The notes: generated by a model not told the origin, from the sequence alone. 64,000 nt of DNA from an uncultured Lachnospiraceae bacterium (GCA_947631955.1 CANRNJ010000001.1:186001-250000); one strand, 5' to 3'. Positions 17,363-29,226 are shown, counted from the stretch's first letter. Numbers and translations: made by a program.

Positions 17363-18634
17363 TTATTCATCCTCTACCGTGATCCGGATCGTTTCAAGCT
17401 CCGGACAGCCAAGGATCTGTTCCTTGGTCAGCACGATCTCTTCCATTTCGCCCGGCGCCATGACGGGACGCTTTCTGCGGCTGACTCTCTCCTGATCAAA
17501 ATATACGCTGATGCAGCGGCCGCGGTACACGTTGTCCACACGGAAACGGACAGTCAGGCTGTCCTCCATTTGTTCGGGACGGACCGTAGACGGCACCGTG
17601 TACCTGACGCCCGATGCTGCCGTCAGCAGGATCGCCTTTCCGCCGCCATTTTTCACAGTGCGGCTGCCTTTTACATAAGCCGCGGCATTTCTGCCCGCCG
17701 CTGCCGCCTCTTTGGACACATGATCCACCAGATCATGCACATGGAGTACATTTCCACATGCAAAAACGCCGTCAATGCTCGTTTCCAGGCTCTCATTTAC
17801 TTTGGGCCCCGATGTGGCCGGATCCATAACCGCGCCCATGCCGCGTGAAAGTTCGTTTTCGGGTATCAGTCCCACCGATAACAGCAGGGTATCGCAGGGA
17901 TAATCTTCTTCCGTTCCCGGTATCGGTTTACTGTTTTGATCGACCTCGGCCAGAGTGACGCCCTCCACTCGTTCTCTGCCTTTGATATCCACTACGGTAT
18001 GGCTCAGTTTCAGAGGGATCCCGTAATCGTCCAGACACTGTACGATATTGCGCTTAAGGCCGCCCGAATACGGCATGAGTTCCGCCACCGCCTTGACATG
18101 GGCGCCTTCCAGCGTCATCCTTCGGGCCATGATCAGTCCGATATCGCCGGAACCCAATATAACGACTTCTCTGCCCGGCATGTAACCTTCTATATTTACA
18201 AGCCTCTGTGCCGTTCCGGCGGAAAAGATCCCCGCGGGCCGGTAACCCGGTATGTTGAGCGCCCCTCTGGCCCTCTCCCGGCACCCCATGGCGAGAATGA
18301 CGGCTCCTGCCCGGATCGTGAACACGCCGTCGGTCTTGTTCATCGCCGTGACGGTCCTGTCCGGGCGGATATCCATAACCATGGTGTTCAGTTTATATTC
18401 GATCTCTAACTGTTTTGCCTGCCGTATATACCGGTCCGCATACTCCGGCCCGGTCAGTTCTTCCTGAAACGTGTGCAGGCCGAATCCGTTATGGATGCAT
18501 TGATTCAGTATGCCGCCCAGGCGGTCGTCACGCTCCAATATCAGTATGCTCTCTATCCCGTTTTCTCTGGCGGAAACAGCTGCGGCCAGCCCGGCCGGTC
18601 CGCCGCCGATGATCACAATATCATATTCTCTCAT
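17363..18634 (-). CDS. FAD/NAD(P)-binding oxidoreductase of the glycerol operon
   Basis: A 423-residue pyridine-nucleotide-disulphide-type oxidoreductase. It has the FAD-binding IVIIGGGPAGLAAA at the N terminus, ILERDDRLGG, a second Rossmann motif VVILGSGDIGLIMARR for NAD(P), and SIDGVFACGNVLHVHDLVD near the flavin end. It probably passes electrons from the GlpA-like dehydrogenase to NAD or another acceptor. The ATG at 18634 has AGGAGGAG upstream and lies 16 bp after the GlpA-like gene. The stand-alone protein could be named like clostridial NoxA/GlpB-type subunits, but orthology is not certain. Confidence 0.88.
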   Translation of the reverse strand: MREYDIVIIGGGPAGLAAAVSARENGIESILILERDDRLGGILNQCIHNGFGLHTFQEELTGPEYADRYIRQAKQLEIEYKLNTMVMDIRPDRTVTAMNKTDGVFTIRAGAVILAMGCRERARGALNIPGYRPAGIFSAGTAQRLVNIEGYMPGREVVILGSGDIGLIMARRMTLEGAHVKAVAELMPYSGGLKRNIVQCLDDYGIPLKLSHTVVDIKGRERVEGVTLAEVDQNSKPIPGTEEDYPCDTLLLSVGLIPENELSRGMGAVMDPATSGPKVNESLETSIDGVFACGNVLHVHDLVDHVSKEAAAAGRNAAAYVKGSRTVKNGGGKAILLTAASGVRYTVPSTVRPEQMEDSLTVRFRVDNVYRGRCISVYFDQERVSRRKRPVMAPGEMEEIVLTKEQILGCPELETIRITVEDE

Positions 18635-18650
18635 ATCCGGTTTCTCCTCC

Positions 18651-20087
18651 TCACAGCGTGTCTTTATTGGTACCGGCCACAATGCGTGACCCGCCGCCGG
18701 ATTTTGTGATATCATATATGCTTTTGCCACATTCTCTCGCGAGGATATTCATCACCGTCGGAGAACAGAAACCGGACTGACAGCGTCCCATACCTGCTCT
18801 CGTCCTGCGCTTGACCCCGTCGAGGGATTTTGCGCCAAGCGGCCTTCTGATTGCATCGATGATCTCCCCTTCCGTGATCATCTCACAGCGGCACACGATA
18901 CTGCCGTAGGCGGGATTCTCCCGAATGAGGGCATTGCGCTCGTCCAGATCAAGCTGCGCCGGATGAACGATCCCTTTGCGGTACGCGGTAAAATGCTCCT
19001 TCTTTTTCAAGCCCATCTTGTCGCACAGGATCTGCGCGACCCGCTCGCCGATGGCGGGACAGCTTGTAAGTCCCGGCGATTCGATACCGGCGCAGTCTAT
19101 GAACCCCGCGGCATCGTCCGCTTCTTTGATGATAAAATCATCGCCGTCCTCATGGGCACGCAGTCCCGCAAAAGAAGTAATGACCTGCTTCATCGGAATA
19201 TTTTTCACACTCAGCTGCGCTTTTTCGGCCACCTGACGAAGACCGTCCGCAGTCGTATTGACCGCCTCTTTGTCCAAAACGTCCACAGCCGTAGGACCGA
19301 TCAGCAGATTGCCGTGGATCGTCGGCGTGACCAGAATCCCTTTTCCGTTTTTTCCCGGCAGAGCAAAGATCGTCATGCCCACATGACGGCCCGCATCCTT
19401 ATCCAGCAGGCAGTAATCTCCCCGTCTGGCGGTAATGTGTATCTTGTTCCTGCTGACCATATTGTGGATCCGGTCCGCGTAGACCCCTGCGGCGTTGACC
19501 ACACACCGGGCCGTAAACGTACCGTTGTCCGTGCGGATCTCATAGCCTTCATCCAATCTGACGATATCCTCCACTGCCGTGTTGAACCGGAACTCCACGC
19601 CGTTGACACAGGCATTTTCCGCCAACGCGATATTCAGCTCAAACGGGCATATGATACCGGCCGTGGGCGCATACAGGGCCGCGCATACACTGTCCGTGAC
19701 ATTCGGCTCCATGCGGAGCACTTCCTCCCGCGGCAGGATACGCATATCCTTCACGCCGTTGGCCACACCCCGGTCATAAAGCGCCTGAAGTCTGGGCATA
19801 TCCTCTTCATTCAGGCACAAAACCAGAGAACCTGTGCGTTTAAAAGGAATATCCAGTTCCCGTGCCAGAGGCCCCATCAGTTCATTACCGCGCACATTCA
19901 TCTGCGCCTTCAATGACCCTGTTTCGGCATCGTATCCGGCGTGTACGATCGCGCTGTTGGCTTTGGACGTTCCGCAGCAGACGTCTTCCTCCTTTTCCAG
20001 TACGCATATGTCGGCTTCATAGCGGGACAATTCCCGTGCCGCGGCTGCGCCGGACACTCCCGCTCCTATAATGATGATGTCATACAT
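18651..20087 (-). CDS. GlpA-like glycerol-3-phosphate dehydrogenase
   Basis: A 478-residue flavoprotein that should oxidise glycerol-3-phosphate to dihydroxyacetone phosphate. It has the FAD motif IIIGAGVSGAAAARELSRY, the DAO fold with EVLRMEPNVTD and VVNAAGVYAD, and a C-terminal BFD-like [2Fe-2S] domain with Cys in IVCRCEMITEGEI and MGRCQSGFC. This C-terminal domain marks the anaerobic GlpA type rather than aerobic GlpD. It follows glpK, separated by a tandem repeat. The next two genes likely complete the electron chain. Confidence 0.92.
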   Translation of the reverse strand: MYDIIIIGAGVSGAAAARELSRYEADICVLEKEEDVCCGTSKANSAIVHAGYDAETGSLKAQMNVRGNELMGPLARELDIPFKRTGSLVLCLNEEDMPRLQALYDRGVANGVKDMRILPREEVLRMEPNVTDSVCAALYAPTAGIICPFELNIALAENACVNGVEFRFNTAVEDIVRLDEGYEIRTDNGTFTARCVVNAAGVYADRIHNMVSRNKIHITARRGDYCLLDKDAGRHVGMTIFALPGKNGKGILVTPTIHGNLLIGPTAVDVLDKEAVNTTADGLRQVAEKAQLSVKNIPMKQVITSFAGLRAHEDGDDFIIKEADDAAGFIDCAGIESPGLTSCPAIGERVAQILCDKMGLKKKEHFTAYRKGIVHPAQLDLDERNALIRENPAYGSIVCRCEMITEGEIIDAIRRPLGAKSLDGVKRRTRAGMGRCQSGFCSPTVMNILARECGKSIYDITKSGGGSRIVAGTNKDTL

Positions 20088-20097
20088 GACGACCTAT

Positions 20098-20228
20098 ACT
20101 CCTTTCTGTCGGACCCTTCCTGCGCCGGACCTTTTCTGCACTGACGCTTCCTGCGCCGGATCCTTTCTGCATCGTTCTTCCTGCTCTGCACCTTTTCTGC
20201 ATCGCCCTTCCTGCGCCGGGGGCTCTTT
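20098..20228 (-). repeat. Four-copy ~30-bp tandem repeat between glpK and the GlpA-like gene
   Basis: On the minus strand four degenerate copies of a unit near CGGCGCAGGAAGNGY followed by ATGCAGAAAAGGTC run from the glpK stop to the ribosome-binding site of the next gene. The last copy supplies the AAAGGAG before the start codon. Open frames through it are not credible genes. Confidence 0.85.
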
Positions 20229-22078
<1,850 letters not shown>

Positions 22079-22089
22079 GGGATACCTCT

Positions 22090-23598
22090 CTATCGGATAT
22101 CCAGACTGATCACGCTGCACGCCGGGGCGGTAAATCGGATAACATCCCCCTCAATGGCGCAGCCGGATAATTCCGTTTCCTTTACCTGTTCCGGAGCGTC
22201 AAAGGTATTGTGCGCATGCGCTTGGCCCGTCAGAACGGACGCCTTTACCGAAGACGGCTTAAGCTGTGCAAAGGAGATCTCCACCGGCGCATCTTCGGAC
22301 AGGGAGAGGTTGCTCACGGTCACATGGACGGTGCCGTCCTCACCCACGGATACGGATTCGCTAAGGAACGGTACACGGTCTTTTTCATCCGTGCCCACCG
22401 TCTTGTTACCCTCGATATAACTGTGCAGAAGTTCTGCGTTCTGGTGCTTCTTATACATATGGAACACATGGTATGTAGGCGTCAGGATCATCTTCGGCCC
22501 TTCCGTCAGGATCACGGACTGCAGCACGTTCACAAGCTGTGCGATGCAGGCCATCTTCACACGGTCACAGTGCTTGTTGAAGATATTTAAAGTCGCGCCT
22601 GCCACAAGCGCATCCCGCATGGTATTCTGCTGATACAGGAATCCCGGATTCGTACCCGGCTCCACGTCGAACCAACAGCCCCACTCGTCTACATACAGGC
22701 CGATCTTCTTCTCCGGATCATACTGATCCATAATCGCGCCGTGCCGGGTGATCAGCTCGTCCATATAGACTGCCTTCGCCAGCGTCCTGTACCACTCCGC
22801 CTCGTCGAACTGCGTTGCGCTCCCCTTGTGCTCCCAGTCGTTGGGCACTACATAGTAATGCAGGGACATGGCATCCATATATCCGTGCGCCTGCGCCGGA
22901 TGCGGCGCGGCAAAACAGGTCTTCAACACCCCTTCCGTCCAGAAATAGTCCGCAGCGTTCGGCCCGCAGCACACCTTCCGGACGGGCGCGGCGTTATTGT
23001 ACTGTCTGATATAAGTCTGGTATCTGCGGTACAGGTTGCCGTAATATTCCGGTGTCATGTTGCCGCCGCATCCCCAGTTCTCGTTGCCGACACCGAAATA
23101 ATCGATCTTCCACGGCTTCTCGTGTCCGTTGGCCTTGCGCAGGTCCGCCATGGGCGACACGCCGTCAAAAGTGCAGTATTCCACCCACTCGCTCATCTCC
23201 TGCACGGTGCCGCTTCCCACGTTGCCGTTCACATAGGTCTTGCAGCCAAGCTGTCTGCACAGTTCAAAATATTCGTGGGTGCCGAAGCTGTTATCCTCGA
23301 CCACGCCGCCCCAATGGGTATTGATCATCTTCTTGCGCTTGTCCTTGGGGCCGATCCCGTCCTTCCAGTGGTATTCGTCCGCAAAGCAGCCGCCCGGCCA
23401 GCGCAGCACCGGGATCTGCATTTCCTTAAGCGCCTCCACCACGTCCGTGCGCATCCCGTTTACATTGGGAATATCGGAGTTCTCCCCGACATATAACCCT
23501 TCATAGATGCATCTGCCCAGATGCTCCGAGAAATGCCCGTAGATCTCGGCGTTGATGTGACCTTTTTTCTCTTTCTCATTGATGTGTAATACCGCCAT
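22090..23598 (-). CDS. abfA: Alpha-L-arabinofuranosidase, GH51
   Basis: This enzyme releases arabinofuranose from arabino-oligosaccharides. The 502-residue protein has no signal peptide, so it acts in the cytoplasm on imported oligosaccharides. The GH51 catalytic acid/base is E173 in GVGNENWG and the nucleophile is E305 in [23 protein letters not shown] is also family-typical. The C-terminal beta domain is present. It lies 62 bp after the LamG-fused cyclase gene and belongs with the arabinan locus. Confidence 0.96.
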   Translation of the reverse strand: MAVLHINEKEKKGHINAEIYGHFSEHLGRCIYEGLYVGENSDIPNVNGMRTDVVEALKEMQIPVLRWPGGCFADEYHWKDGIGPKDKRKKMINTHWGGVVEDNSFGTHEYFELCRQLGCKTYVNGNVGSGTVQEMSEWVEYCTFDGVSPMADLRKANGHEKPWKIDYFGVGNENWGCGGNMTPEYYGNLYRRYQTYIRQYNNAAPVRKVCCGPNAADYFWTEGVLKTCFAAPHPAQAHGYMDAMSLHYYVVPNDWEHKGSATQFDEAEWYRTLAKAVYMDELITRHGAIMDQYDPEKKIGLYVDEWGCWFDVEPGTNPGFLYQQNTMRDALVAGATLNIFNKHCDRVKMACIAQLVNVLQSVILTEGPKMILTPTYHVFHMYKKHQNAELLHSYIEGNKTVGTDEKDRVPFLSESVSVGEDGTVHVTVSNLSLSEDAPVEISFAQLKPSSVKASVLTGQAHAHNTFDAPEQVKETELSGCAIEGDVIRFTAPACSVISLDIR

Positions 23599-23660
23599 AA
23601 TTCCCTCCGTTCCGAAGTTTCCTTCCCGTAATCATCCGGCCGTGGCCGTGGCCCGCATTT

Positions 23661-25619
23661 TTATTTTCTGCCGTCAGTTCCCTGAAATGTCGCATCCCTT
23701 TGATATTCCAAAAATTTCTGCTGAATATGTTCCGCCGAGAGCACATAATGATAAAATTCCAATCCCGCGATCTTTCCTCTGAACGATCTCTGATATTCGT
23801 CGCCGCCCAGCATAACCTTCTGGGCGACCTTAAGACTCGGAACGTCCTCTCTGCTTCCTACCAGAAGTCCGTTAAAATACAGGCGTGAAACACCGACTAT
23901 CATATCGTAGGTAGCGCAGATATAGGACCACTCTCCCGGCACGGCCTGCCGACATAAAATATCGTACCACACATTCGGCTCTCTGTCATCCTTAATCCGA
24001 AAACAAAATCCCAGATCCGTGTTGGGCACCAGACTCATAAAGCCGTCCTGATACATAATGTAGACAACGCTGCTCCACGGCTGCTCTTCATCAGGATTGA
24101 CCCACAGGCATACGGAATAACTGTCGCTATGCATCAGGTGTCCCGGAAATTCAACCGTATTCTTCTTCACTCCGCCGCCCGGAAATATGAGCGACCGTTG
24201 GGATGCGACTACGCCAAAGCCGTATGCCAGACCGTCCCCGATATACTCTCCTTTTATCTTTTTCCGGTTATCTGACAGATCCTGCTCAAACGAAAAAGAC
24301 ACCGGAGCCTTATTGCCGATCAGGTACAGTCTGTCCTTATAGGCTTCACAAAATCCCGCTTCGTCCAAAGCTTCCCCATAGAAACTTCCGGTGCCAAGCT
24401 GTGCGCCGTATGTGGCAAGCGCCGCTGCCTGCTTAGCGTCCGCGATCCCCTGTCCTACGATACTCCGGCGGATATCTCTGCCCAGACTGATAATATTCTT
24501 TAATATCTGCGTTGACAGTGCATTTTCCGTTTGTACGATGCACAGCTTCCCGTCCAGTTTTAAAATACGGGAGGGAACATCCTGAAGCACCGTAAACGAC
24601 GACGCCGATCCGAAATTATTGATGGCGATCTCAAAACCCATATCCATGACAGACCGGAGCATACTCTTAAGCTGTTTTCTGCTTTCTAAGAAATCCTTCT
24701 CTTCAATGCAGAGTTTGATCTCCTTCGGGGATATCCGGTATCGTTCCACGCACCGGCGGATGTGATCGAGTCCTTCCTCCTTCAAAAGATACAGGCCGGA
24801 CATTCTGACATAAATATCCAGATGTTCAAAGACCGTTCCCCGCCATCCGGCTTTCCACGCACAGACTTTTTCAAACACATAAGCGTCCGTCTGCATCACC
24901 ACGCCGTATTGCTCAAAGATCGGCATGAACTTCTCTTCGGGGAGAATACCCTGTTCCGGGAACTTCCAGTACAGTGCGACCTCCGCCGCATAGACTTCGG
25001 ACGTCTGCAGATAGATCACAGGACGCAGAAGTATCTGTATCTCCCCGTTTTCCATCGCCGTCAGCGCCCTGTCCTTTAACGCCTTATTTTCCTCCACCAT
25101 GCCACGGATCCGGTCGTAGGAAATATAGCTGCCCTTACCGTTCTTCTTGATATGATACATGGCTTCGTCGCACTGTTGCAGCAGGCTTGCAAGTCCGCTC
25201 TTCACCGGCTGGCTGTAGGATACGCCGATACTGAAAGACAGCATCGTGCCGATCGTTTCATCGAAACCGCCGTTCTTTAATTCTGTCTGCAGCACGGGAA
25301 AACATGCCGCGATCTCCCGCTTCTCGATCCCGCCGTCACAGACCACCACAAATTCATCGCCGCCCATACGCACCACGATCTGGCCTTCAAAAGTGCGTTT
25401 CAGGATCTGCGCCACATAGAGCAGCAGTTCATCGCCCTTGGCATGGCCATAGATATCATTGACAAGTTTAAAATTATCCACATCGATATAGATGCCGTGC
25501 ACGCACATATCATCCGGCAGAGAATCCCATGTATCGTCAAGTCCTCTTCTGTTCAACAATCCCGTCAGATAGTCTGTATCTGTACTTTTTATATCGATCG
25601 CATTAATCTTCCGATCCAT
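23661..25619 (-). CDS. GGDEF protein with degenerate EAL and C-terminal LamG-like domain
   Basis: 652 residues, no signal peptide or TM segment. The N-terminal GGDEF domain (about 10-165) has an intact active site, RMGGDEF (86-90), and DVDNFKLVND, so it should make c-di-GMP. A middle EAL-like domain (about 190-430) lacks the EAL motif (AEVALYW in its place) and is probably a binding or dead domain. The C-terminal 200 residues look like a LamG/concanavalin-type jelly roll (SYSVCLWVNPDEEQ, WSYICATYD, LYFNGLLVGS, KIAGLEFYHYVLS). Its place between arabinanase and arabinofuranosidase genes suggests an internal sugar signal coupled to c-di-GMP. Confidence 0.9.
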   Translation of the reverse strand: MDRKINAIDIKSTDTDYLTGLLNRRGLDDTWDSLPDDMCVHGIYIDVDNFKLVNDIYGHAKGDELLLYVAQILKRTFEGQIVVRMGGDEFVVVCDGGIEKREIAACFPVLQTELKNGGFDETIGTMLSFSIGVSYSQPVKSGLASLLQQCDEAMYHIKKNGKGSYISYDRIRGMVEENKALKDRALTAMENGEIQILLRPVIYLQTSEVYAAEVALYWKFPEQGILPEEKFMPIFEQYGVVMQTDAYVFEKVCAWKAGWRGTVFEHLDIYVRMSGLYLLKEEGLDHIRRCVERYRISPKEIKLCIEEKDFLESRKQLKSMLRSVMDMGFEIAINNFGSASSFTVLQDVPSRILKLDGKLCIVQTENALSTQILKNIISLGRDIRRSIVGQGIADAKQAAALATYGAQLGTGSFYGEALDEAGFCEAYKDRLYLIGNKAPVSFSFEQDLSDNRKKIKGEYIGDGLAYGFGVVASQRSLIFPGGGVKKNTVEFPGHLMHSDSYSVCLWVNPDEEQPWSSVVYIMYQDGFMSLVPNTDLGFCFRIKDDREPNVWYDILCRQAVPGEWSYICATYDMIVGVSRLYFNGLLVGSREDVPSLKVAQKVMLGGDEYQRSFRGKIAGLEFYHYVLSAEHIQQKFLEYQRDATFQGTDGRK

Positions 25620-25643
25620 CCCATGTCCCCTTATCGATAAAGT

Positions 25644-25672
25644 AAGGTGCAGAAGAAAACCTTTTGCACCTT
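25644..25672 (-). terminator. Hairpin after the GH43 gene
   Basis: AAGGTGCA (25644-25651) pairs with TGCACCTT (25665-25672) around a 13-nt loop, in the 73-bp gap between the GH43 stop and the cyclase gene. The U-run is weak (ACTTTATC), so it may only partly terminate. Confidence 0.55.
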
Positions 25673-25692
25673 ATCATGATACACCGTAATCG

Positions 25693-26646
25693 TTAAAAAG
25701 AAAAATCAAAAACGGGCTTTCCGTCTTCACCCCATTTTACTTTCAGCAGCATGGCGTGTCTGTTGGCCACATAGAGCGGGTCGCCCACGATCTCTGTTTC
25801 TTTTCTGGCATGGAACACCATGACGGTATTGCCGTCTTCATCCTGCGTAAAGCAGTTGTGCCCCGGCCCGTATATTTCCAACGTTTCATCCGTCTTAAGC
25901 ACCGGATATCTTTCTTTTTTCCACTGACGGGGATCCAACAGATCCGCGTCTTCGTCCACGCTCATCATGCCCACGCAGTAATTGACGCCGGTATCACTGG
26001 CCGAATAAGTAAGGTATATCTTTCCGTCATGATGAAGCGCAAAAGGGCCTTCGTTCACCCAGAATCCGTGGCGTTCCCAATCATAATCGGGAGTTGTCAA
26101 AAGGACCTGCACCGTCTTTAATTTTACCGGCGACTCCATCTGGGCGATATACAGATTGGAGATCTGCCTCCCCACGCCCACTTTTTCCGCCCAGACAAAA
26201 TAATGTTTCCCTTTATTTTCCACCACGGTCCCGTCCAGTGAAAAGGCATGGAAAGAAAATTCATCCTCGTCCGCCGCCTGCATCATGCCCAGTTCTTTCC
26301 AAGGATCTTCCATCGGATCTTCCCCTTCACATTCCAATACATAGGGCCTTATCTTCCAGATATCCTCTTTTTCGCCTGCGGCAAAATATATGTACCATTT
26401 TCCATCCAGATAATGCAGCTCCGGCGCCCATACGTTCTCGCTCATAGGACCGCTTTCATGCCTGCGCCACACGACTTTTTCCTCAGCCTGCGCCAGCCCT
26501 GTAAGGTCCCGCGACCTTCTGAGCGCAATACAGTCATATACAGGCATACTCCCCGTAAAATAGTAATATCCGTCTGTGTGGCGATATACATATGGATCGG
26601 CTCTCTGCGTTATCCATGGTTGTCTGCTGTCATATTTTCTGCTCAT
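25693..26646 (-). CDS. Intracellular GH43 arabinosidase
   Basis: 317 residues of the five-bladed GH43 fold without signal peptide, so it should cut arabino-oligosaccharides inside the cell. The likely catalytic triad is D17 (RADPYV), D138 (FSLDGTV) and E199 (VNEGPF); WAPELHYLDGKWYIY is family-typical. It resembles exo-acting arabinofuranosidases more than endo-arabinanases because it lacks an extended cleft insertion. It is the last gene of the importer operon, 21 bp after yesL. Confidence 0.92.
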   Translation of the reverse strand: MSRKYDSRQPWITQRADPYVYRHTDGYYYFTGSMPVYDCIALRRSRDLTGLAQAEEKVVWRRHESGPMSENVWAPELHYLDGKWYIYFAAGEKEDIWKIRPYVLECEGEDPMEDPWKELGMMQAADEDEFSFHAFSLDGTVVENKGKHYFVWAEKVGVGRQISNLYIAQMESPVKLKTVQVLLTTPDYDWERHGFWVNEGPFALHHDGKIYLTYSASDTGVNYCVGMMSVDEDADLLDPRQWKKERYPVLKTDETLEIYGPGHNCFTQDEDGNTVMVFHARKETEIVGDPLYVANRHAMLLKVKWGEDGKPVFDFSF

Positions 26647-26667
26647 ACTCTCTCCGTTTCTACTGTT

Positions 26668-27303
26668 TTAATCTTCCTCTGGTATCTTATCATAATCATC
26701 GTACCGCTCGTCAATATGCTTCATGAACACCCGGTAAAAGAAAAACGACTGGATATAGGACAACAGCGCAAATCCGATAAATATCATGATGCTGTTTGCC
26801 ACCAGCGACACCAGATTCGCATACAAGACTGCTCCGGTCAGCGCTAAGACGATTGCCGTATAAGGAAGATATCCCACCGCAAACGCTGCCGTATTCTTTA
26901 AAAGATTCCGTCTGGTTCCTTCAAATTTTGCAAATACGGGAAATACCCACAGGCTCACGACCGTCAGCATTACCGCAATAACGGCGCTGATCACAAACAT
27001 GGTTTTCCCTAATACACCGCCTGTCCGATCCCAGAAGATCATATCCCCGGCAAGCAGTATGCCGCATAAGATCATCAGCAGCCATATCGGTGTAACGCGG
27101 CGGAAATTCTCTTTGAAGCTCTTGAAAAACCGCCGCACTACATATCCGTCCCCGCAGCGGATGGATGTGATATTGACATAATACATCGCCGTTACGGATG
27201 CCCCCATAGTGATAATGGGTATACTGCACAGGATCCACAATACATTCAACAAGACCAGATCGGTCAGCTTATTTAAAAACGCTATTACCGGTGAATCCGA
27301 CAT
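26668..27303 (-). CDS. yesL: YesL family membrane protein (DUF624)
   Basis: 211 residues with about five TM helices (TDLVLLNVLWILCSIPIITMG, IWLLMILCGILLA, FVISAVIAVMLTVVSLWVFPVF, IVLALTGAVLYANLV, IMIFIGFALLSYIQ). YesL proteins are of unknown function and sit next to CUT1 sugar importers in Firmicutes. The start is 11 bp downstream of the araQ-like permease stop. A role as accessory factor of the arabino-oligosaccharide importer is inferred. Confidence 0.9.
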   Translation of the reverse strand: MSDSPVIAFLNKLTDLVLLNVLWILCSIPIITMGASVTAMYYVNITSIRCGDGYVVRRFFKSFKENFRRVTPIWLLMILCGILLAGDMIFWDRTGGVLGKTMFVISAVIAVMLTVVSLWVFPVFAKFEGTRRNLLKNTAAFAVGYLPYTAIVLALTGAVLYANLVSLVANSIMIFIGFALLSYIQSFFFYRVFMKHIDERYDDYDKIPEED

Positions 27304-27314
27304 TTTCTGTCCCC

Positions 27315-28181
27315 TTATTTGATACCGCTGATCGCCACAGATTCAATGATCACCCTCTGGAAGCAGAAGAACAAAATGATCGTAGGGATCATAGCGATAA
27401 CCGATGCCGCCATAATGAGCGCATAATCGCTCTGGATCGAATAATAGGTATTGAACGACCGGATAACGACCTGCAGCGTCCACGAAGACTCGCTCCGCAA
27501 AAAGATCGTAGGCGCCAGATAATCGTTCCAGATCCCCATAAACCACAGGGTAAGCTGCGTGCCTACCGCGCCTTTCATCAAAGGGAGGAATATCTGTAAA
27601 AAAGTCCTGAAATATCCGCACCCGTCCAGTTTCGCGGCGTCCATAAGATCATTTGGTATGCTGGATAAGTTCTGCCTCAGGAAAAAGATCATACTGACAT
27701 TGCCAAAGCACGCCGGAATGATCAGCGGAAGCAGGGTATCCGTCCAGCCAAGTCTTGTAAACATGACATACTGCGGGATCATGATAACTGCAAACGGAAT
27801 CATGATCGTTGCCAGCAGTCCCATAAAGATCGCGCCTTTTCCGCGGAAATTCATCTTCGCAAAGGCAAAAGCCGCCAGTGAAGACGTAAAACCGCCGATC
27901 AACAGTACAGGAACCTCCACCTTTACCGTGTTGAGGATACCTGAAATGAAATTGCCCTTCTTCATGACCTCCGAGTATTTACCCCATACCCACGGATCCG
28001 GTATCACCCGAAGCTGACCCGACAGATACTGGTTCTTCGTCATGAATGACGTCATGATCATATAGAAGAACGGAAAAACCATAACGACTGCGCCCAGAGC
28101 AAGCAGCACAAACACAATGATGTTAAATGTTTTTTCCTTTCCGGTCGTGACTCCGGAAGATGCATAATCTTTGTTTGCCAT
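27315..28181 (-). CDS. Sugar ABC importer permease, AraQ/MalG type
   Basis: 288 residues with six TM helices and the EAA loop near LMDAAKLDGCGYFRTFLQIFLPLMKG. It is one half of the CUT1 channel with the permease encoded 14 bp upstream. No ATPase gene is present in the window, as usual for systems that share an MsmX-type ATPase. Substrate is inferred as arabino-oligosaccharides from the GH43/GH51 neighbours. Confidence 0.93.
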   Translation of the reverse strand: MANKDYASSGVTTGKEKTFNIIVFVLLALGAVVMVFPFFYMIMTSFMTKNQYLSGQLRVIPDPWVWGKYSEVMKKGNFISGILNTVKVEVPVLLIGGFTSSLAAFAFAKMNFRGKGAIFMGLLATIMIPFAVIMIPQYVMFTRLGWTDTLLPLIIPACFGNVSMIFFLRQNLSSIPNDLMDAAKLDGCGYFRTFLQIFLPLMKGAVGTQLTLWFMGIWNDYLAPTIFLRSESSWTLQVVIRSFNTYYSIQSDYALIMAASVIAMIPTIILFFCFQRVIIESVAISGIK

Positions 28182-28195
28182 ATTCTTCCGCCCTC

Positions 28196-29143
28196 CTAAT
28201 CTATCGTCTTAACCCATTTATCCTGTCCGATAAAGTTGAACAGGGTAATGATAAAGATTATGATCGCAAGTATCACGGCGATCGCACTCGCATATCCTAA
28301 CTGATAACTCTCAAACGCCTTCTGGTACAGATAGAACACGATCGTTGCCGCGCTGTATCCGATACCGCCGTTGCCGCCGGGCGTCATGACCTGTACTTCG
28401 ACAAACACCTGAAAACCGCCGATCAGCGTTGTTACCAGAATGTAAAAAGTTACAGGAGAAAGCAGCGGGAACGTGATGCTCTTAAATTTCTGCCAGCCAT
28501 TGGCTCCGTCCACCATCGCCGCTTCATAGTAAGATTTCGGTATATTCTGAAGACCCGCCAGATACAGGATGATCGAAGTGCCCAGTCCTTTCCAAACCAT
28601 GAAAATGATCATGGATACCTTGATCAACACCTCGTCACCCAGCCAGTTCGGGCCGTGCCTCCCTGTTAATGCCTTGATAATGACGTTGAGAAGACCGTAA
28701 TCATAATTGTAGACCCATGCCCACAGGATGGATACCGCCACCAGCGAAGAAATGACCGGTATGTAATACATGGTCCGCAATACCCTTACGCCCGGTATCT
28801 TCCGATTCATGCCCATCGCACATATCAGGCCAAGGATCATTCCGATCGGGATCCCCAGCAGATAGATCACTGTGGTCAAAAGCGTCTGCCAGAATTTTGT
28901 ATCTTTAAACAGGCTCACATAATTGTCGAACCCGCAGAATCTGTCTATCATCCCCGCAAAGCCTTTTGCGCCGTTCCATGTGGTCAGGGACGTCAGTACC
29001 GCAAAAATGATCGGCCATAGCATGAACAGCAGAAATCCGACTGCCGGCGCCGCGACAAACAAGAGCCCCATCTTTTCTTCCCTCTTTGCCATCGCAGACA
29101 GTTTCGTCTTGACTTTAGGTTGTTTTTCTTTCATCCCGCTCAT
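28196..29143 (-). CDS. Sugar ABC importer permease, AraP/MalF type
   Basis: 315 residues with six TM helices after a charged N-terminal stretch, and the EAA motif in YYEAAMVDGANGWQKFKSITFPLLSP. It pairs with the AraQ-type permease. A hairpin terminator (29165-29198) separates it from the binding-protein gene, so expression should be lower than that of the binding protein. Confidence 0.93.
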   Translation of the reverse strand: MSGMKEKQPKVKTKLSAMAKREEKMGLLFVAAPAVGFLLFMLWPIIFAVLTSLTTWNGAKGFAGMIDRFCGFDNYVSLFKDTKFWQTLLTTVIYLLGIPIGMILGLICAMGMNRKIPGVRVLRTMYYIPVISSLVAVSILWAWVYNYDYGLLNVIIKALTGRHGPNWLGDEVLIKVSMIIFMVWKGLGTSIILYLAGLQNIPKSYYEAAMVDGANGWQKFKSITFPLLSPVTFYILVTTLIGGFQVFVEVQVMTPGGNGGIGYSAATIVFYLYQKAFESYQLGYASAIAVILAIIIFIITLFNFIGQDKWVKTID

Positions 29144-29164
29144 AATACCTCCTACTATCTGAAA

Positions 29165-29198
29165 AAAAGAGGAGCATAACGATCTATACTCCTCTTTT
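29165..29198 (-). terminator. Intra-operon hairpin after the binding-protein gene
   Basis: A 10-bp stem AAAAGAGGAG (29165-29174) with CTCCTCTTTT (29189-29198), 14-nt loop, followed on the minus strand by more U residues. It lies between the solute-binding protein gene and the first permease gene. It can act as a partial terminator and 3' stabiliser. Confidence 0.8.
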
Positions 29199-29226
29199 CA
29201 CATTTTCTGAAATAACCGCCGCTCTG

